Numbered from the stretch's first letter, positions 43,095 through 56,247 are shown. The stretch: DNA of 64,000 nt from Arachnopeziza araneosa (GCA_003988855.1 QYAI01000055.1:62001-126000), one strand, 5' to 3'. Made by a program: numbers and translations. The notes: generated from the letters alone by a model not told the origin.

Positions 43095-46000
43095 ATGGCG
43101 GTTTCCGTTGACAATCAATTATCGCAGCAGCATGATGACCTCAATTTGATGATGGGTCTCCAAGAACTCGACTCGCATCTCGATATCTTTGAGAGTCTGG
43201 AGAGGGGCTCGTCAACACCAGATATCATGTCCAATGGCTCATTTGGAGACTCGCTCAGCAACACTGCACAGGAATCCCATACTATCATCGTTGAGTCCCC
43301 GGATGAGATTTACTTACCGCCAAAGCCCCAGTACGTAGCGTCCCGTTCTACATTTGCAGACCCTCGGCTCCATCGCCCACTTCGGTACGTACTGTGCTTA
43401 AATACCTAGTCGCTCTTTCCCGAGTGTGCATTTGACTTTGCATTCCTGATTTGGTGATTTACGTCGTTGCAATGAACACTCCATTGACGCTCGCAATTTA
43501 GCACTGGTTATCAGTCCAAGTCCTTTTCTGATGGGAACGTGCATCTCAGGCCCGAAAGCGCTCGCGATTCAATGGCCTCATCTATGACAACAGAGCTTGA
43601 TGATGGTTCCTCAGCTCTCTCATCAATTTCCAGTAAAGCGACATCTCCTACCGATTTCGAACTTAATCCGAGGGCGGGGCCAAAATCGACCTCTCGCAAA
43701 CTCCCTCCAAAATATGATATTCGCCCTAAGGTCTCAATACCAACCGATATGGCACCTTCGGAGTATGCAAGGCAATGCATTGCTGCGGCAGAATCTTCCC
43801 GCTTGAATCCATATAGCTTGCATCCTGAAGAACATGCTATGCTACGTAAGCACATCACTCATCAGCAAGTCACAACCTACCTGAATATTCGAAATGGTAT
43901 CCTCAGGCTATGGACAAGAAATCCCATGATCGGAGTAATGCGTGATGAAGCCATCGGATGTGCCAAAGATTTTCGGTGGTTTGAAGTGGCCAGAATCTGC
44001 CATGAATGGCTTGTCAGGCGCGGGTACATCAATTTCGGCTGCTTGGAGAATGTTACCGAGCCCAAGAAACAGCGTGGTGTGAAGCGAAAACGAAAGACGG
44101 TCGTTGTTATCGGAGCTGGCATGTCTGGTCTTGGCTGCGCACGACAATTAGAAGGCTTGTTTTCACAGTTTGAAGATCGCTTTCATGAAATGGGAGAAGA
44201 CCTTCCAAGGGTTGTGGTGATAGAGGGTAGAGATAGAATCGGCGGTAGAGTCTACTCTCATCCGTTCAAATCGAAGCCTAAAGACCCAACCCTCGACTAC
44301 GGAAGTCGTTATACTGCAGAAATGGGCGGAATGATCATTACTGGATTTGATCGAGGCAATCCGTTGAATATCATAGTCAGAGGCCAGTTAGCATTACCTT
44401 ATCATGCACTGAAACCTGACACCACAATTTACGATGCTAATGGTAGACCAGTCGAGTTTAATCGAGACCAACCAGCTGAAAAGCTCTTTAATTACATCCT
44501 CGACCGCGTTAGCGAGTACAAGTTTAAGATCCCAGCACCGCCTATTGTTAATGGAGATAAAGATCTTCTTGACGCCGGTCGAGATGCCAGCGCTGAAGGG
44601 CTTAAGACTATCAGTGAAGTAGAAGATGGGACACCAGAAGTTTCATCGACTCGCTCTAAGGAGGCAACTGGGACGCCTGAATTACAAATGATACCTGTGT
44701 CATCAGATAGACTTACAGGACGATCACATCTCGAACCAGGAATTCCTGCTGTTCATACTGCTGCATATAAAGCCAAAGAAATTGGATTTTCACTGAAGAC
44801 GGGTGTGGGAATTGAAAGTGATTTGGACCTCGAAACCGCTGTCAGTTCAAGATACGCCACTTTGGGATCTGTATTTGACGAGGCTATTCGTCAATACCAT
44901 CGAATTGTCGACTTTGTTCCTATTGACCTACGCCTGATCAATTGGCATGTCGCGAACTTAGAATATAGCAATGCAACGACTTGCAACAAACTGAGTTTAG
45001 GTGGCTGGGATCTGGATGCTGGCAATGAGTGGGAAGGAAAGCATACGATGGTAAAAGGAGGATATCAGCAAGTTCCGAGAGGTCTCCTCAATCTCCCTCG
45101 TCCACTCACTGTCAGGAAGAAGAGTAGAGTAAAGAAGATCGCATACAGCACTGGAAAGGATACTTCATCTTCGATTACTTGTGAGGATGGTGAAACAGTT
45201 GAAGCAGACTATATTGTTTCCACTATACCTTTAGGTGTTCTCAAAGAGCAGAGTATTCAATTCGAGCCAGCTCTTCCAGAATGGAAGATGGGCGCAATAT
45301 CGAGAATCGGATTTGGCGTTCTGAACAAGGTCGTTCTGGTTTATCATGAAGCTTTCTGGAATGAAGACCAAGATATCTTTGGCACTCTCAGAAACCCACC
45401 CTACCGTTTCAGCGTCGATCAAACCGATTATTTCTCGCAGCGAGGACGCTTTTTTCAGTGGTTTAATATCACAAAGACTACTGGTCTGCCAACACTACTT
45501 GCTTTAATGGCAGGCGATGCGGCTTTTACCACCGAATCTACACCGGACGAGCAGCTTATAGGTGAGGCAACGAAGGTTTTGAAGACCATATTTCCTGTAG
45601 TGCCAACACCTGTGGAGGCCATAATAACAAGATGGCGAAATGATGAGTTTTCTCGAGGGAGCTATTCCTATACGGGCCCAAATTTCCAGCCAGATGATTA
45701 CGACGTTATGGCGAAGAATGTAGGCAATCTTTTCTTCGCTGGCGAGCATACATGTGGTACTCATCCCGCTACCGTTCATGGCGCCTATATCTCTGGGCTT
45801 AGAGCCGCATCAGAAGTCCTTGAGACCATGATTGGTCCAACCCAGATTCCGGAACCATTAGTCCCACCTAAAGATTCTGCCTTGAAGCGCAAATCTGATG
45901 CTGTGCAAAGCCCTCATGATCCGAAACAAGCACGGTTGGAGGCATATGAGATCGAAGTGTGGAATACAATATATGCAAAGCTTGGTGACAGACCTTGGCG

Positions 46001-46412
46001 GCCTGCTAACAACTATGCAAATCCTTATAGGATGTTTAGCAAGGAAAAATGGGAAGAAGCTAAGCGCGAGTGTGAAAAAGGCCGTAGACCAGGGAAAGGT
46101 AAACCAATCCCGAACGAGGTTAAAAAAATGGTTACAAAAATGTGGAAAGAAGCAACAGAGGATGAGAAGAAACCATACAATGAAAACGCCGAGATCCAGA
46201 AGAAAGCATACGCTCTTGCTATCACTGAATACAACGCGAAAGCAATGCAATGGGATGAAGATGCACTTGTTATCAGAGCTATCTACGAAAAGGAACACCC
46301 GAGCGTGCCGGGTCCAGACGAAATGCTTGGTAGTCCATCGAGGAGAGATAGGAGGGCAAAGCACGGTGTAAGCGGTTACGCTGAGGAGTCTGCTTCTGAG
46401 CAAGAGATTTAG
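43095..46412 (+). CDS. LSD1: Lysine-specific histone demethylase LSD1/KDM1-like (SWIRM, amine oxidase, HMG box)
   Basis: Two exons, 43095-43384 and 43502-46412, give 1066 aa. A disordered acidic N-terminus leads to a SWIRM domain (about residues 175-275: MAPSEYARQC through WLVRRGYINFGCLE). The FAD-dependent amine oxidase domain follows, with VVVIGAGMSGLGCARQLEGL and IEGRDRIGGRVYSH, the substrate-side lysine in GFGVLNKVVLVYHEAFW, and FFAGEHTCGTHPATVHGAYI. A C-terminal HMG box (about residues 920-1000) contains NPYRMFSKEKWEEAKREC. LSD1 removes mono- and dimethyl marks from histone H3 lysines; the HMG box is typical of fungal and fission-yeast forms. A Ser/Thr-rich insert lies in the oxidase domain near residues 445-520, where animal LSD1 has its tower. 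The CHARGE-like RKRK cluster just before the FAD fold may be a nuclear signal. Confidence 0.95.
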
Positions 46413-46893
46413 AATCTAATTCGAATTTCATACTAGAAGACTTGGAGTAAGGTAGCATAGGCTAGCATATCAAGCGAACAGCTTGTGTGAAATGAGTGGC
46501 TTGAATATTGATGCGCAAGTCCATGTAGTGTACAATGAACACGGAGTATGATTCATTGTGGATCCAGTTCTTGCCTACTGTACCAAAAACCCCTGCGGAG
46601 TTTCAAGAAAGAACTACAACGACTTCAACACCACACTTGAGTGTTAGTAATTTTCGGTAATTTTCGGTGACTCTGAATTGCATCTATAGAGCAATTGCAT
46701 CGACTAAGTACTTCATCAAGATGACGGCACAAAGTCTGTAGCTGTCCCCATCCTTAATAAGTGAAAAAAAAGTATCGAACACGTAAAATCAACACGAGTA
46801 CGTGACAAGGCTTACAAGGCTGGGCTCGCTTCCTCAAACAACAGCAGCCCCTCCAAAGATCATCATCAGTCAACGCTCAACATCACAGCCATC
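46413..46893. other. Intergenic region LSD1 to CAP2
   Basis: 481 bp with the LSD1 3' UTR and CAP2 promoter. A 10-bp unit TAATTTTCGG occurs twice in tandem near 46648-46667. No gene is seen. Confidence 0.5.
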
Positions 46894-47845
46894 ATGGCAG
46901 AAGCTGATCAGTTCGACAGTGCCCTGTAAGTTCCATTTGTTCTTCTAGTTCCATCTAATAATTCCTAGCGACCTCCTCCGACGTCTCGATCCCAAACACA
47001 CCACCGAGCATCTTAATGCACTTATATCCCTAGTCCCCTCTCTAACTGAAGACCTTCTCTCTTCCGTCGACCAACCCCTTACCATTGCCCGCTGCCGTAA
47101 AACAGGTCGTGATTACCTTCTTTGTGATTACAACCGCGACGGAGACAGCTACCGCTCACCATGGTCTGGCGAGTTTGAGAATCCGCTTGGTGGTAGCGGG
47201 GTTGGCGGCATAGATGATCAGGGAAACAACGAGGGTGCAGGAGAGGGCGCAGTACCTAGCGAGAGGGTTAGGAAGATGGAAATTAGAGCTAATGAGGCGT
47301 TTGATATCTACAGAGAGCTCTATTATGAGGGGGGTGTGAGTAGCGTTTATTTCTGGAATCTAGATGACGGATTTGCGGGGGTGGTGTTGTTGAAAAAAGG
47401 TGCCTCGCGCTTTCTGATTCTATTTATGGAGGATTCAACTGACTAACGGATAGTTGCGACACCGGCTGGCAAGAGTCAAGGCACTTGGGATTCCATCCAC
47501 GTATTTGAAGCGGTTGACCGAGCTCGCACAGCTCATTACAAACTCACCAGTACGGTAATTTTGCACTTGTCAACGGGCAACGACAATCTAGGTGAAATGG
47601 ACCTAAGCGGAAACATGACCCGACAGATTGAATCAGATCTTCCTGTCGATGATGATTCGTCTCATATTGCGAATATTGGAAAGCTGGTTGAAGATATGGA
47701 GCTCAAGATGAGGAATCTGCTCCAAGAGGTGTACTTTGGGAAGGCCAAGGATGTAGTGGGTGACTTAAGGAGTATTGCGCCTTTGACAGAGACGAACAAG
47801 GATAAAGCCACTCACCAGGAGATGATCAACTCAATGAGACGATAA
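46894..47845 (+). CDS. CAP2: F-actin-capping protein subunit beta
   Basis: Exons 46894-46925, 46969-47399 and 47454-47845 give 284 aa. With the alpha subunit it forms the heterodimer that caps actin filament barbed ends at cortical patches. Diagnostic stretches are DLLRRLDPKHTTEHLNALIS, KTGRDYLLCDYNRDGDSYRS, PWSGEFENPL, ANEAFDIYRELYYEGGVSSV then YFWNLDDGFAGVVLLKK, and the C-terminal region ILHLSTGNDNLGEMDLSGNM with ESDLPVDDDSSHIANIGKLV. A Gly/Asn/Glu-rich loop (DDQGNNEGAGEGA) is inserted before SERVRKMEIRANEAFD. Introns of 43 and 54 nt restore the frame exactly. Confidence 0.96.
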
Positions 47846-48587
47846 TGGAATCAAAACAAGCATGAATAAGCCGGTGGCTGGTACGTTTGTAGATGCTGTT
47901 CAAGCCATTCCAGTGCACAAATTTTTCAAAGACAATCTGATTCCCTTTCTTGTTGTAAGTCCGAAAGACAGCTAGTCTAACTTCCTGCGGTCTGAGCAAT
48001 TGGTGTATGTTTATACTGAATCCGAATATCCCAGAGCGTTTGGATAAGTTTGTTGTTTGAGGAAAATGTCTTATGATGCCGTAGTTATTATGATGATTCG
48101 TCGGATATGTGCACCCATGTGAGACGGATCTAGCAAGCCACGAGATTGCCTGTCAGGGTTCATATGATTAAAGATCTGTATCATTAATTGGCCACTCTCC
48201 AAACAAAGACCTTATTCGCCTTCGTCAATTGAGGAAAATAAATTGAGGAAATAATATTAGAGTGCCTTTCATTGCGAGCGGTATTAAAAAGCTAATTAGT
48301 TCCCTACTAATACAACGTAGAGAGAACTTCGTGATATAAATGTATAGCCTCAGTCTGCTAACCGAACCTTCGAAATGCCCGACACAAATGGGTAAGAATG
48401 AGATTTGGCTAATCGATCTGAAAGTTGGTATCAATCTGTATAGAACCGTGTCTCATCATCGTTAATCGTTGTTTTTGGGCATGAGTTGATTTATGATATA
48501 GTGCAATGGAAAAGAAGCACCAATGATTAGCTTCATTCAGCGTCGTGAATCTTCCAAAGATCGTCTATTGTTTTGGTCGACTGCCTC
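47846..48587. other. Convergent 3' region CAP2 / SDR gene
   Basis: 742 bp, AT-rich, with no recognisable gene. Confidence 0.5.
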
Positions 48588-49866
48588 CTACTTTTGCACC
48601 GGCCACCACCCAATCTGGGTGTAGCTTTTAATCATATCTTGAACCAGCTCCTTCGTTATCTGGGGTTTCTCGTACTTGAAGCCAACTACCTTCTCTAATC
48701 GCGTGCCATCCATACTAAGGTCCGTATCTTTCAAGAGTTCTTTCTCCATGAACGGTGTCAGAGGCCCGGGTCGTGTAATGCCAGCGTCCTCAAGCAAATC
48801 CGCCCATGGCTGCAGAACCTCGTCATTCACATCATCCACCACACTGTCCATATTCAGTCTAGCAAATGTGCTAATGAGCGATCCTTGAAATCCAGTGGGA
48901 ATGCCGAAGATTTGACCAATGATCTCGGCCATAGTACCTTGAGAAGTTTGGCCTCCATCCACCAAGTTGAAGATTGGAACCTTTCCCATGGTTTTTTCAT
49001 CCCAGTTAGGCTTGTTGAGTGTTGCATACCAATCGGCAACTGCCCAGAGTCCTCGCGCAACGTCTGTGACATGAACGGTGTTCACTCGTAGGTCCTTGGT
49101 CCAAAGCCACTTCATCTCTTCTTGTAAATGTTGGTAAACTCGGGCAAGCGTAAGGGCTGTTGCGACGAACTGCGAGGCATATTCCCCATATACGTGGGCA
49201 AGGCGAACAATAATTAGATTCAAACTGTGTCGAGTGTTAGTTGATGGTCTGAACATAGAAATATAGTTGATCTTTATCGCCGGCGAAGAAGTTCCAACAT
49301 ACCCTTCAATTTTTGCCAGCTGCTCTTCTGCTTCGAGTTTGAACACTGCAATTTTGCTCCATGGTTTCAATTTATCTCCTTCTCTACTTGGCTGCGAGTC
49401 TGGCTTATATACCATTCCCGTACTCAGTTCCACGAAGGCCTTCACGCCCCGCTTCGCAGCCTCCTTACCCACTGCAACGCTCAGTGCAAGAGACCGTACT
49501 TTGTAGACCTCATCGTCCTGGGAATATCTGGTCTCTCCACCGCAGTTGAAGACATAGTCCCACTGCTTGCCATTGGTGCGGTCAAATATGCGGGAGAATG
49601 ATTCTGGCCGCAAGACGAATTAGCGTGCGAGGTTCTTTCGCAAAGTCATCACGACAATTGGGATTCTCACGCTGTCTCGAGGCATCTGCCTGCACAAAGC
49701 ACTTTGCCAAGTTTTCGAACTCTGGAGCAAGCCACGCAAGCTGCGGTAATACCTTGTCCACGATCCGGACTTCGGATGCCAGTTGGTTCTTCTCGATATA
49801 TAGAGCCAGGAACCGCCCAATGTATCCTAGGCCACCAATGATGAGGACCGACGGCTTCTCCGCCAT
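48588..49866 (-). CDS. NAD-dependent epimerase/dehydratase-like extended SDR
   Basis: Exons 49671-49866, 49303-49603 and 48588-49224 (minus strand) give 377 aa. An N-terminal Rossmann motif (VLIIGGLGYIGRFLALYIEK) and a strand-4 segment with YVFNCGGETRYSQDDEVYKV are typical of extended short-chain dehydrogenases. Then come FVELSTGMVYKPDSQP and NLIIVRLAHVYGEYASQFVA. At the catalytic position the expected YxxxK reads IAVFK, so the tyrosine appears to be missing and the activity may be non-standard or lost. The 78-nt intron (49225-49302) is stop-free and 3n long; removing it restores KIEGLNLIIVRLAHVYGEY. The substrate is unknown. A large 2.5-kb intergenic region lies upstream. Confidence 0.88.
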
Positions 49867-52412
49867 CGCACTGTCGCCAAAAAAGAGATATGGCTACGCC
49901 GGAGCAATGGACCTGCTAAAGAGAAGTTCTCGTCTTGTCTTTCTGGCGTGGCCAATGCCGCGAGAAGTCTGCCGCTGGCTGGTGGGACCACGGGCTATAA
50001 GGCAAGGAGTGACGGGATCGGGAGTGCAGCGGACAGTAAGCACATAGGGCAGGCAAAAGAGGAGCGAGTGCAGATGTGCGGTAGTATGAAGATGGTCCCA
50101 AGCTTCGCAGCTGGTGTGCTTGAGCGAGCCTTATAAGTTCTGGGGGGTTTACGTCGGTCTGATTCTGATTCTGATTCTGATTCTCTAAGGGGCGCCGAGA
50201 CATCCAAGTCCACGCAGGTCGGAAGCCCGAGAGCCCCTCCCCGTTGCAGTTTCCATGCCATGCCATGCCATCCCGGGGATCGTCAGAAGGCAAGGCCAAC
50301 AGGAAAACCATGTCTACGACAGAGTGACGCCACTGCTCCCAAAGCCTCATGTCCATTTTCTCGCCGAGGGCGCTGCACACACCGTTGGCTGGATTTCGCT
50401 GCTGTCGGCCTTCATCTACATGTTACAGGTCACACCAGGTCCCTTCCGGGCGGCCTTCTAGAAGCCTTCCCTTTGGAGCCGTGTGGTGGGGGAACGGGCT
50501 TCCCTAGCTTCCGCCGCTGGCTGGTCGTGTGCAAGCGCGGGATCCAGGATTGAGCAAGCATCCATTTCATATCATGCAAACAATCTTCTTCGTCTCCGAA
50601 GAAAGGAGAGACGGAAGCGTGTGTGTTGGAAGAGCGGTGAGCCTTTCCATTCCCGAATGATTAGGGCCTGATGGCCTAGCGAGCATATTGGTGTCCAGCT
50701 CTCCATCTCTGCGATTCTTTCAAAACAAAAACAACAACAAAAACAAACCCGAAAACAAATCTCTTCAAGGGCGGGCCAGCCTCAACCAAGAGGCGGCGAG
50801 CGCCGGATACTGTCCTTTGAAGCAGCCGACCCTATGTGCCAAAGAAGAATCCTCCGCGCGCACGGAATACAACGCCAGGCACCTTCTCGGAGAAGATCCA
50901 TGACTCGGTCGATGCAGGAACCATCTTGCATTTTCATTTTCATCTACATTCTACATTTCCTCCTAATCTGCCCGGTGGTTTTCATCGAGCATGCATATCG
51001 TATGTATCCTGCAAGTCATCTGCGGTCATCGTGTGCTGCGTGCAGCGTTCTATTCTATTTACCCTTCTTCGAAACCTCGAGCCATTGAAAGACTTCTGGA
51101 AAAAGAAACAGTGTCTGTATTGTTTTGGTCTGATCAGGCTGTTTCCCATCCATGCAATGCATATGCGCCCTCAAGAGGAAATTGTATGTTTCAGATACAG
51201 AAATCGTCGCCTATGTTTACAACAGAACCTGTATGACGAGATGAAGAATGTAATAGCATCGAGAACATATTTGCTCGTGCTCCTCACTTGACACCCTGGT
51301 GTTTCATGCCATTCAGCCAAGTGCTTCACCAAGGCCACAATCTTGGCTCTGAGACAAACCTTTCTTTTAATGCATCTTTTTTCTCTAGTGTGCTCCTGCC
51401 AATGCAAGACTTCGGTCGAATATGACAAGCTGACAACGTTCAAACGATTTTAGCTTACCTTGAAGAAGAAAGCAACAAGCATCCATGCTTTGGAACTTCC
51501 TAACATGACTACAGAACGACGGCACTGGCCGAGAAGTTTTGTCACAAGTCTTTACTCAATTCGGTAACCTCCAACGTGGCAAGTTATCTGATTCGAAAGT
51601 AGGAGACGGTCCTCCACATGATTAACCTACCCTCTTGAATTGCTAAAGCAAATTCTTTGTTAAGCCTCGGTCTCGGCTTAAAGGCTGCACAGATCCGATG
51701 GTTATAGTGCTAGATAGTGATTAACAAGAGCTGGTCAGCGTCTTTCTCCTTTTCGATTAAACCTAACTAATGTTCAGCAAACGTACATATTTCGCCCCAG
51801 TCCCTGTAGATTTCAGAATTTATCCGAGCTGCCTTCATCGCTTCGACTATCAGTAGTCATCTCTACTTCAGCCAGCCTAGTTATTTCCGGACTATTTCAT
51901 TATGCTCTTAAAATGCATGATTCCTTTTCCTTGAGGGCTGAGATATCCTCTAGCGACTGCCGGTCGGCTCTCTTAATTGACTAGCGAAGTACTTGAGTTA
52001 CATTTTACGTAGATGTTTGCATCTGTAATGTACTTATCTGCAGTAAATCAAATGTCGACTTGAACACTGCCCTTTCTAGCACGAAGGTACCGCCTTTGGC
52101 TGTGTCAGTCGAGCCCTTCCTAATACAGAGTGGTAAAAACATTTACAAATCAATGTTAACCCTTAAAACCTTATAAATACATTATTTCTATTGACTCCGT
52201 AACTAATGCAACCCGTATCTCTACCGGTAAACTCAATGTTCTGATTTTTACATTATACAGTAATGATCGAGTCGGTATCCAGCCTCGAATGCTTTGAAAA
52301 CGCCCGTAGTATGCAATGTACGCCTATTAATTGCGTCTCTATAGTTTGCATCAACTTAAGGTCCGTCCATCGTCGCTATCATTGTACGATACTCCAAGTC
52401 GAACTTTGACAA
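49867..52412. other. Long gene-free region upstream of the SDR gene
   Basis: About 2.5 kb with no supported gene. Contents are a CATGC-type repeat (about 50254-50272), a TCTGAT hexamer repeat (50158-50184), an A/C-rich run near 50720-50760, and AT-rich sequence at 51.9-52.3 kb. Open frames (for example 50836-51291) have no domain and an unnatural composition. The left 300 bp should hold the SDR promoter. Confidence 0.5.
50158..50184. repeat. TCTGAT hexanucleotide microsatellite (4.5 copies)
   Basis: Four perfect TCTGAT units plus TCT, about 290 bp upstream of the SDR gene start. Confidence 0.95.
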
Positions 52413-55400
52413 TTAGCTGAGCATCTCGTAACCCTCGTCCTCATCAACATCCATCACCTTCTCCATTCCACTATGATCCTTTCTTTTCAGTAAATCCTCC
52501 TTTGTTACCATGTCTAATATCGAGGATTTCTTCCTCTGTGAAACTTTCTTCTCTGACTTGTCGAAAATGGCCTTAATATCTTCCTTGTTCGCCGCTCCCG
52601 TTTCCACATCCTCTTCGGAGATCATTCCTGTGCCCTCGAGGAGCATTCTGGAAATAGCCTTCTCACCTGCCTCCTCGGCTTTGTCCTCATCCCCTGCAAC
52701 ACGGCCGTCAAGTTCAAGCTTGCTCTGGCCGAGAGTAAAGATTTGTTCCTCAACCGTGCCTTTTGTGACGAGTCGAACAACTTCAACTTCTCTTGTCTGG
52801 CCAACACGATGAGCTCTGTTCTCAGCCTGGCGATCATCTTGAGGGTTGAAGCTACCATCAAATATGATAACTTTGTTCGCGTACATAAGATTAATTCCAG
52901 TTCCTCCAGCTTTAGTTGTGAGCAAAAAGACAGTGATGCTCTCATCATCGCGGAATGTGTCAATGAGGGATTGGCGCTCATCGATCTTCGTACTTCCATC
53001 AATCCGGGTGAAAGAAACGAGAGAAGAATTAAGCACTGCCTCGAGAATATCTAGAACAAGCGAGAATTGAGAAAAAATCAGAACTCGGTCACCGTTCTGC
53101 TTGTAGTATTTGACGAGCTGCATCATTGACTCAACTTTTCCGGAGTCCATCCATTGGAGATCTGGGATATCAAAGGATGAAATGCAAGGATAGTCAAGAC
53201 ACCACTGATGTAGCCAAAAGTCCGAACCGCTGCGCATTTCTTCAATAAGATGTTGGCGCTTCGCAGTTTCAGGGAAAAAGTCACGAGCTTTTTTGCGGAG
53301 AATGTCAGCCATCTTTTCGATCTTCTCGTTGGTAAAATGGCGACGGAAAAGAAGCGGGTGAATAGCTGCTTTGCGAAGTTGCATCAGCGGGTTGTTCTCC
53401 TCAGTTTTAAGAACCTTGCCGCCTTCGACACGGATTCGAGCTCGTTCCCGTGCTTGGTCAAGGTGGCCGTCATAAATATCTTTCTGAGCTTGCTGCAGTA
53501 CACAGTACTCAACCCGACAAGTTTTTGCAGGGAGGTGCTTCAACACTTGAGCTTTCTTACGACGTAAAACAAAGGGCGTGAGCATGGATCTCGCACGAGC
53601 AATTCGTTGAGCTGAAAGAAGAGCTGCAGAATCTGTCGTGGTAGCTTTAGCCTTAAAGATAGTGTTTAGATCCTCTTCCAAATCTTTAAACACATCGGGT
53701 AAAATAAAGGCAAGAAGGGCTGCTAATTCTTGGAGGTTGTTTTGCAGAGGGGTGCCAGTTAACAACAGTCTAAACCGAGCTGGAATTTTGATAAGACCCT
53801 GATATCTCTGCGACTTGACATTTTTTAACATGTGACCTTCATCATAAACACAAACCTAAGAAAGCTGTCAGTAATAATGTCAAGTAATAGACATTGGGAA
53901 TACTCACATCGGGTCTAAGCTTCCGTAAGAACTTACCGTCTTCCTTCTTCGCGGCCATGTCATAAGTGGTGACCACTACGTTGATCTCATCTCGGCGTGC
54001 CAAGATATCCTCTGACATTTCTGCTCTCTCTTTTTGAGGACCATGATATGGTTCAAATACAATATAAGGAGAAAATCTCTGAAACTCCCGTAGCCAATTT
54101 TCTAACGTAGATCCGGGACAAACAACAAGATGAGGACCTTTGTTTCCATTCTCTACGAGGTGAGTCAAGAAGGCGATGACTTGACATGTCTTTCCCAGCC
54201 CCATCTCATCCGCCAAAATCCCACTCAGCCCATGTCTCGACATGAGTGCCAGCCAATTTAAACCGACAATCTGATAGTCTTTCAAAACACAATCCGGAGC
54301 CATCAAGTCTGGCTTCTTCAGGAATTGAATATTTAGCGCTCTTCTTCTCGGGATAGCTTTGACTTCGTCATCCTCATTGTTGGAAACAGAAGCACTATTA
54401 GGAGAACCGATACCTGAGTCACGTTGGGAGCTTGGATAGTCATCGAAAGAGGTCATCTCTAGCTCGCCATCTTTTGCAGCACCGAAAACGTCGAATCCCC
54501 ATTTAGTCATCTCCGCTGTTAATGGTTTTGACAAATCTCCACACTTGGTAACTAGAGTATCAATCGCTTCGTAACCCTGGAACATCTCCATCGTACTATC
54601 AACAATCTTATCACCAATAGGAGCCCGGCTGCTCTTCTTTCCGCTCTTTAATGGTTTGGTATTCTCAACTATACGAGCTGCATCCAGGCTCTTAAACGGT
54701 CTGGCATGGAGCATTACCTCCGCGACCTCTTTAGTGATATTGGTTAGCTCAACCAAGTCTGCTACTTTGCAGGAATTTAAGTACTTTAACACGCGGTACT
54801 CGAGTAGAGGATCCTCATCTTCGGCAGAGCCAACCCCAGAATCCGAATCATACGAATCAGCAGCAGGCGACTCAACGGTGACAGGCTTAACTGGAGATGG
54901 AAAATCGGAAGCTACAGGTGATGACGGATTTCTGCGGCCCTGTACTAGTTTGCGCTTCCGAGATTGAGGGACGGTGGGGACTGGCTGCTTGACCAGGCCA
55001 GCTTGAGTAGAGGAATATTTATCACGAATGGACTGCGCTGGACCTTCAAGACCTCTCTTCATCTGAAACTCTTGTCTCTTGACTGCTTGCGGCATTTCAA
55101 TAACATCGTCGCTGTCGGATACCAGGTCTATCACACGACTCTTCTTGTCTGCTCTCCTAGGTGAGTCCCCTGTAAGGTATGTGACCGCATCGTCAAGACT
55201 GCCGTGGGTATGCATGAGAGCTTCTCTTGCTGTGGCATCCGATATCTGAGAAAGAACTTTTTGAAGACGAACAATGTTTTCTTGCATATTTACGTCTCCC
55301 TGGCTATTTATACGCATGCTGTGAACAGGCTGTGCTCTTTCTGGTTTCCTTTGAGCAGAGGTTCTGAAAGGAGCCATGCCATTGACGGGAGAAATTGGGG

Positions 55401-56247
55401 TTCCGAAATGAGGAATATTGGAATTGGATGTGGATATGTCATGTAAAGATATTCCAGCAGCCCTGCCATGCTGCAGGCCGGTGTAGGCAAATGCCCTAAC
55501 ATTAGGAAATCTAGCTTGACCGTTAGATGTACTGGATGTGCCATTAACTGTAGAACCGCCAAATGATGTCGAAGCGCGCTTGCTGACGAAATTTGTGGGC
55601 TTAATATCGGCTATCTCCTCAATATCGTCATCTGAGCTTCCTCCCTGGAAAGTTGGTCCATCATCATCGGATAGGTTGATATATTCTGGTTTTGACGGCG
55701 GCTTGGGAAGTACACCATTAGGAGGTCTATAGACAGTGCCAGCCGGAGCCATGCTCATAGCTACGGATGATTTGTGTGCAGTGACAGCCGGAAACACGCC
55801 CGTCCCGGAGGGCTGTCTTTGCTGAAAGCCACTGGGCAACCTGTTCTCGCCATTGACCTGCTTTTGCGGCAGCATGGTTGGTAATCTGCTTCCTTGAACG
55901 CCGCCAACAGCATATTGCCCACCCCATGTAGGCTGCGTAGTAACTGAAGGCCGGGCTAGTGCACCAGTCAAAGGTGATGACGCAGGAACTTGCACTGTCG
56001 ACTTTGGAGTTCCGGGTGGGCCTGAAGCTGTGAAGACGGACCGGTCAAGGATTTGGGTGGGTTGTGTCTGATATTGACTCGGAGTATCGGGGATAAAGTT
56101 TGCAAAGAGCTCATCTCCGCTGTCATTGTCACTGTTGTATATGCCGGTATTATGATCTGAATTCGAGGTGGAGTATCCCGATGCCGTCTTCTGCCTCTTG
56201 GCCGAAGGGGTATCAGGAACTGCCAGAGGAGTGTCGGCAGATGCCAT
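52413..56247 (-). CDS. FUN30: SNF2-family chromatin remodeler, FUN30/SMARCAD1 type
   Basis: Exons 53908-56247 and 52413-53855 (minus strand) give 1260 aa. The N-terminal half is disordered and contains a CUE-like ubiquitin-binding helix set (about residues 320-365: IVRLQKVLSQISDATAREAL then SLDDAVTYLTG). The ATPase begins LKDYQIVGLNWLALMSRHGL, with Walker A ILADEMGLGKTCQVIAFLTH, VCPGSTLENWLREFQRF, and the DEGH box at about residue 785, reached only after a 52-nt intron is removed. The helicase C lobe has LIFSQFSLVLDILEAVL, LLTTKAGGTGINL and NRAHRVGQTREVEVVRLVTK. Fun30/SMARCAD1/Fft3 proteins act in heterochromatin maintenance and DNA end resection. The ATG at 56247 (MASADTPLAVPDTPSAKRQK) is preferred over an in-frame upstream start. 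Confidence 0.94.

Noticed and set aside
45858..46403. 181-codon minus-strand frame opposite the LSD1 HMG box
   Set aside because: An antisense shadow of a strongly supported domain.
50836..51291. 151-codon plus-strand frame in the 2.5-kb gap
   Set aside because: His/Phe/Cys-rich mixture without a domain; no coherent splice extension.
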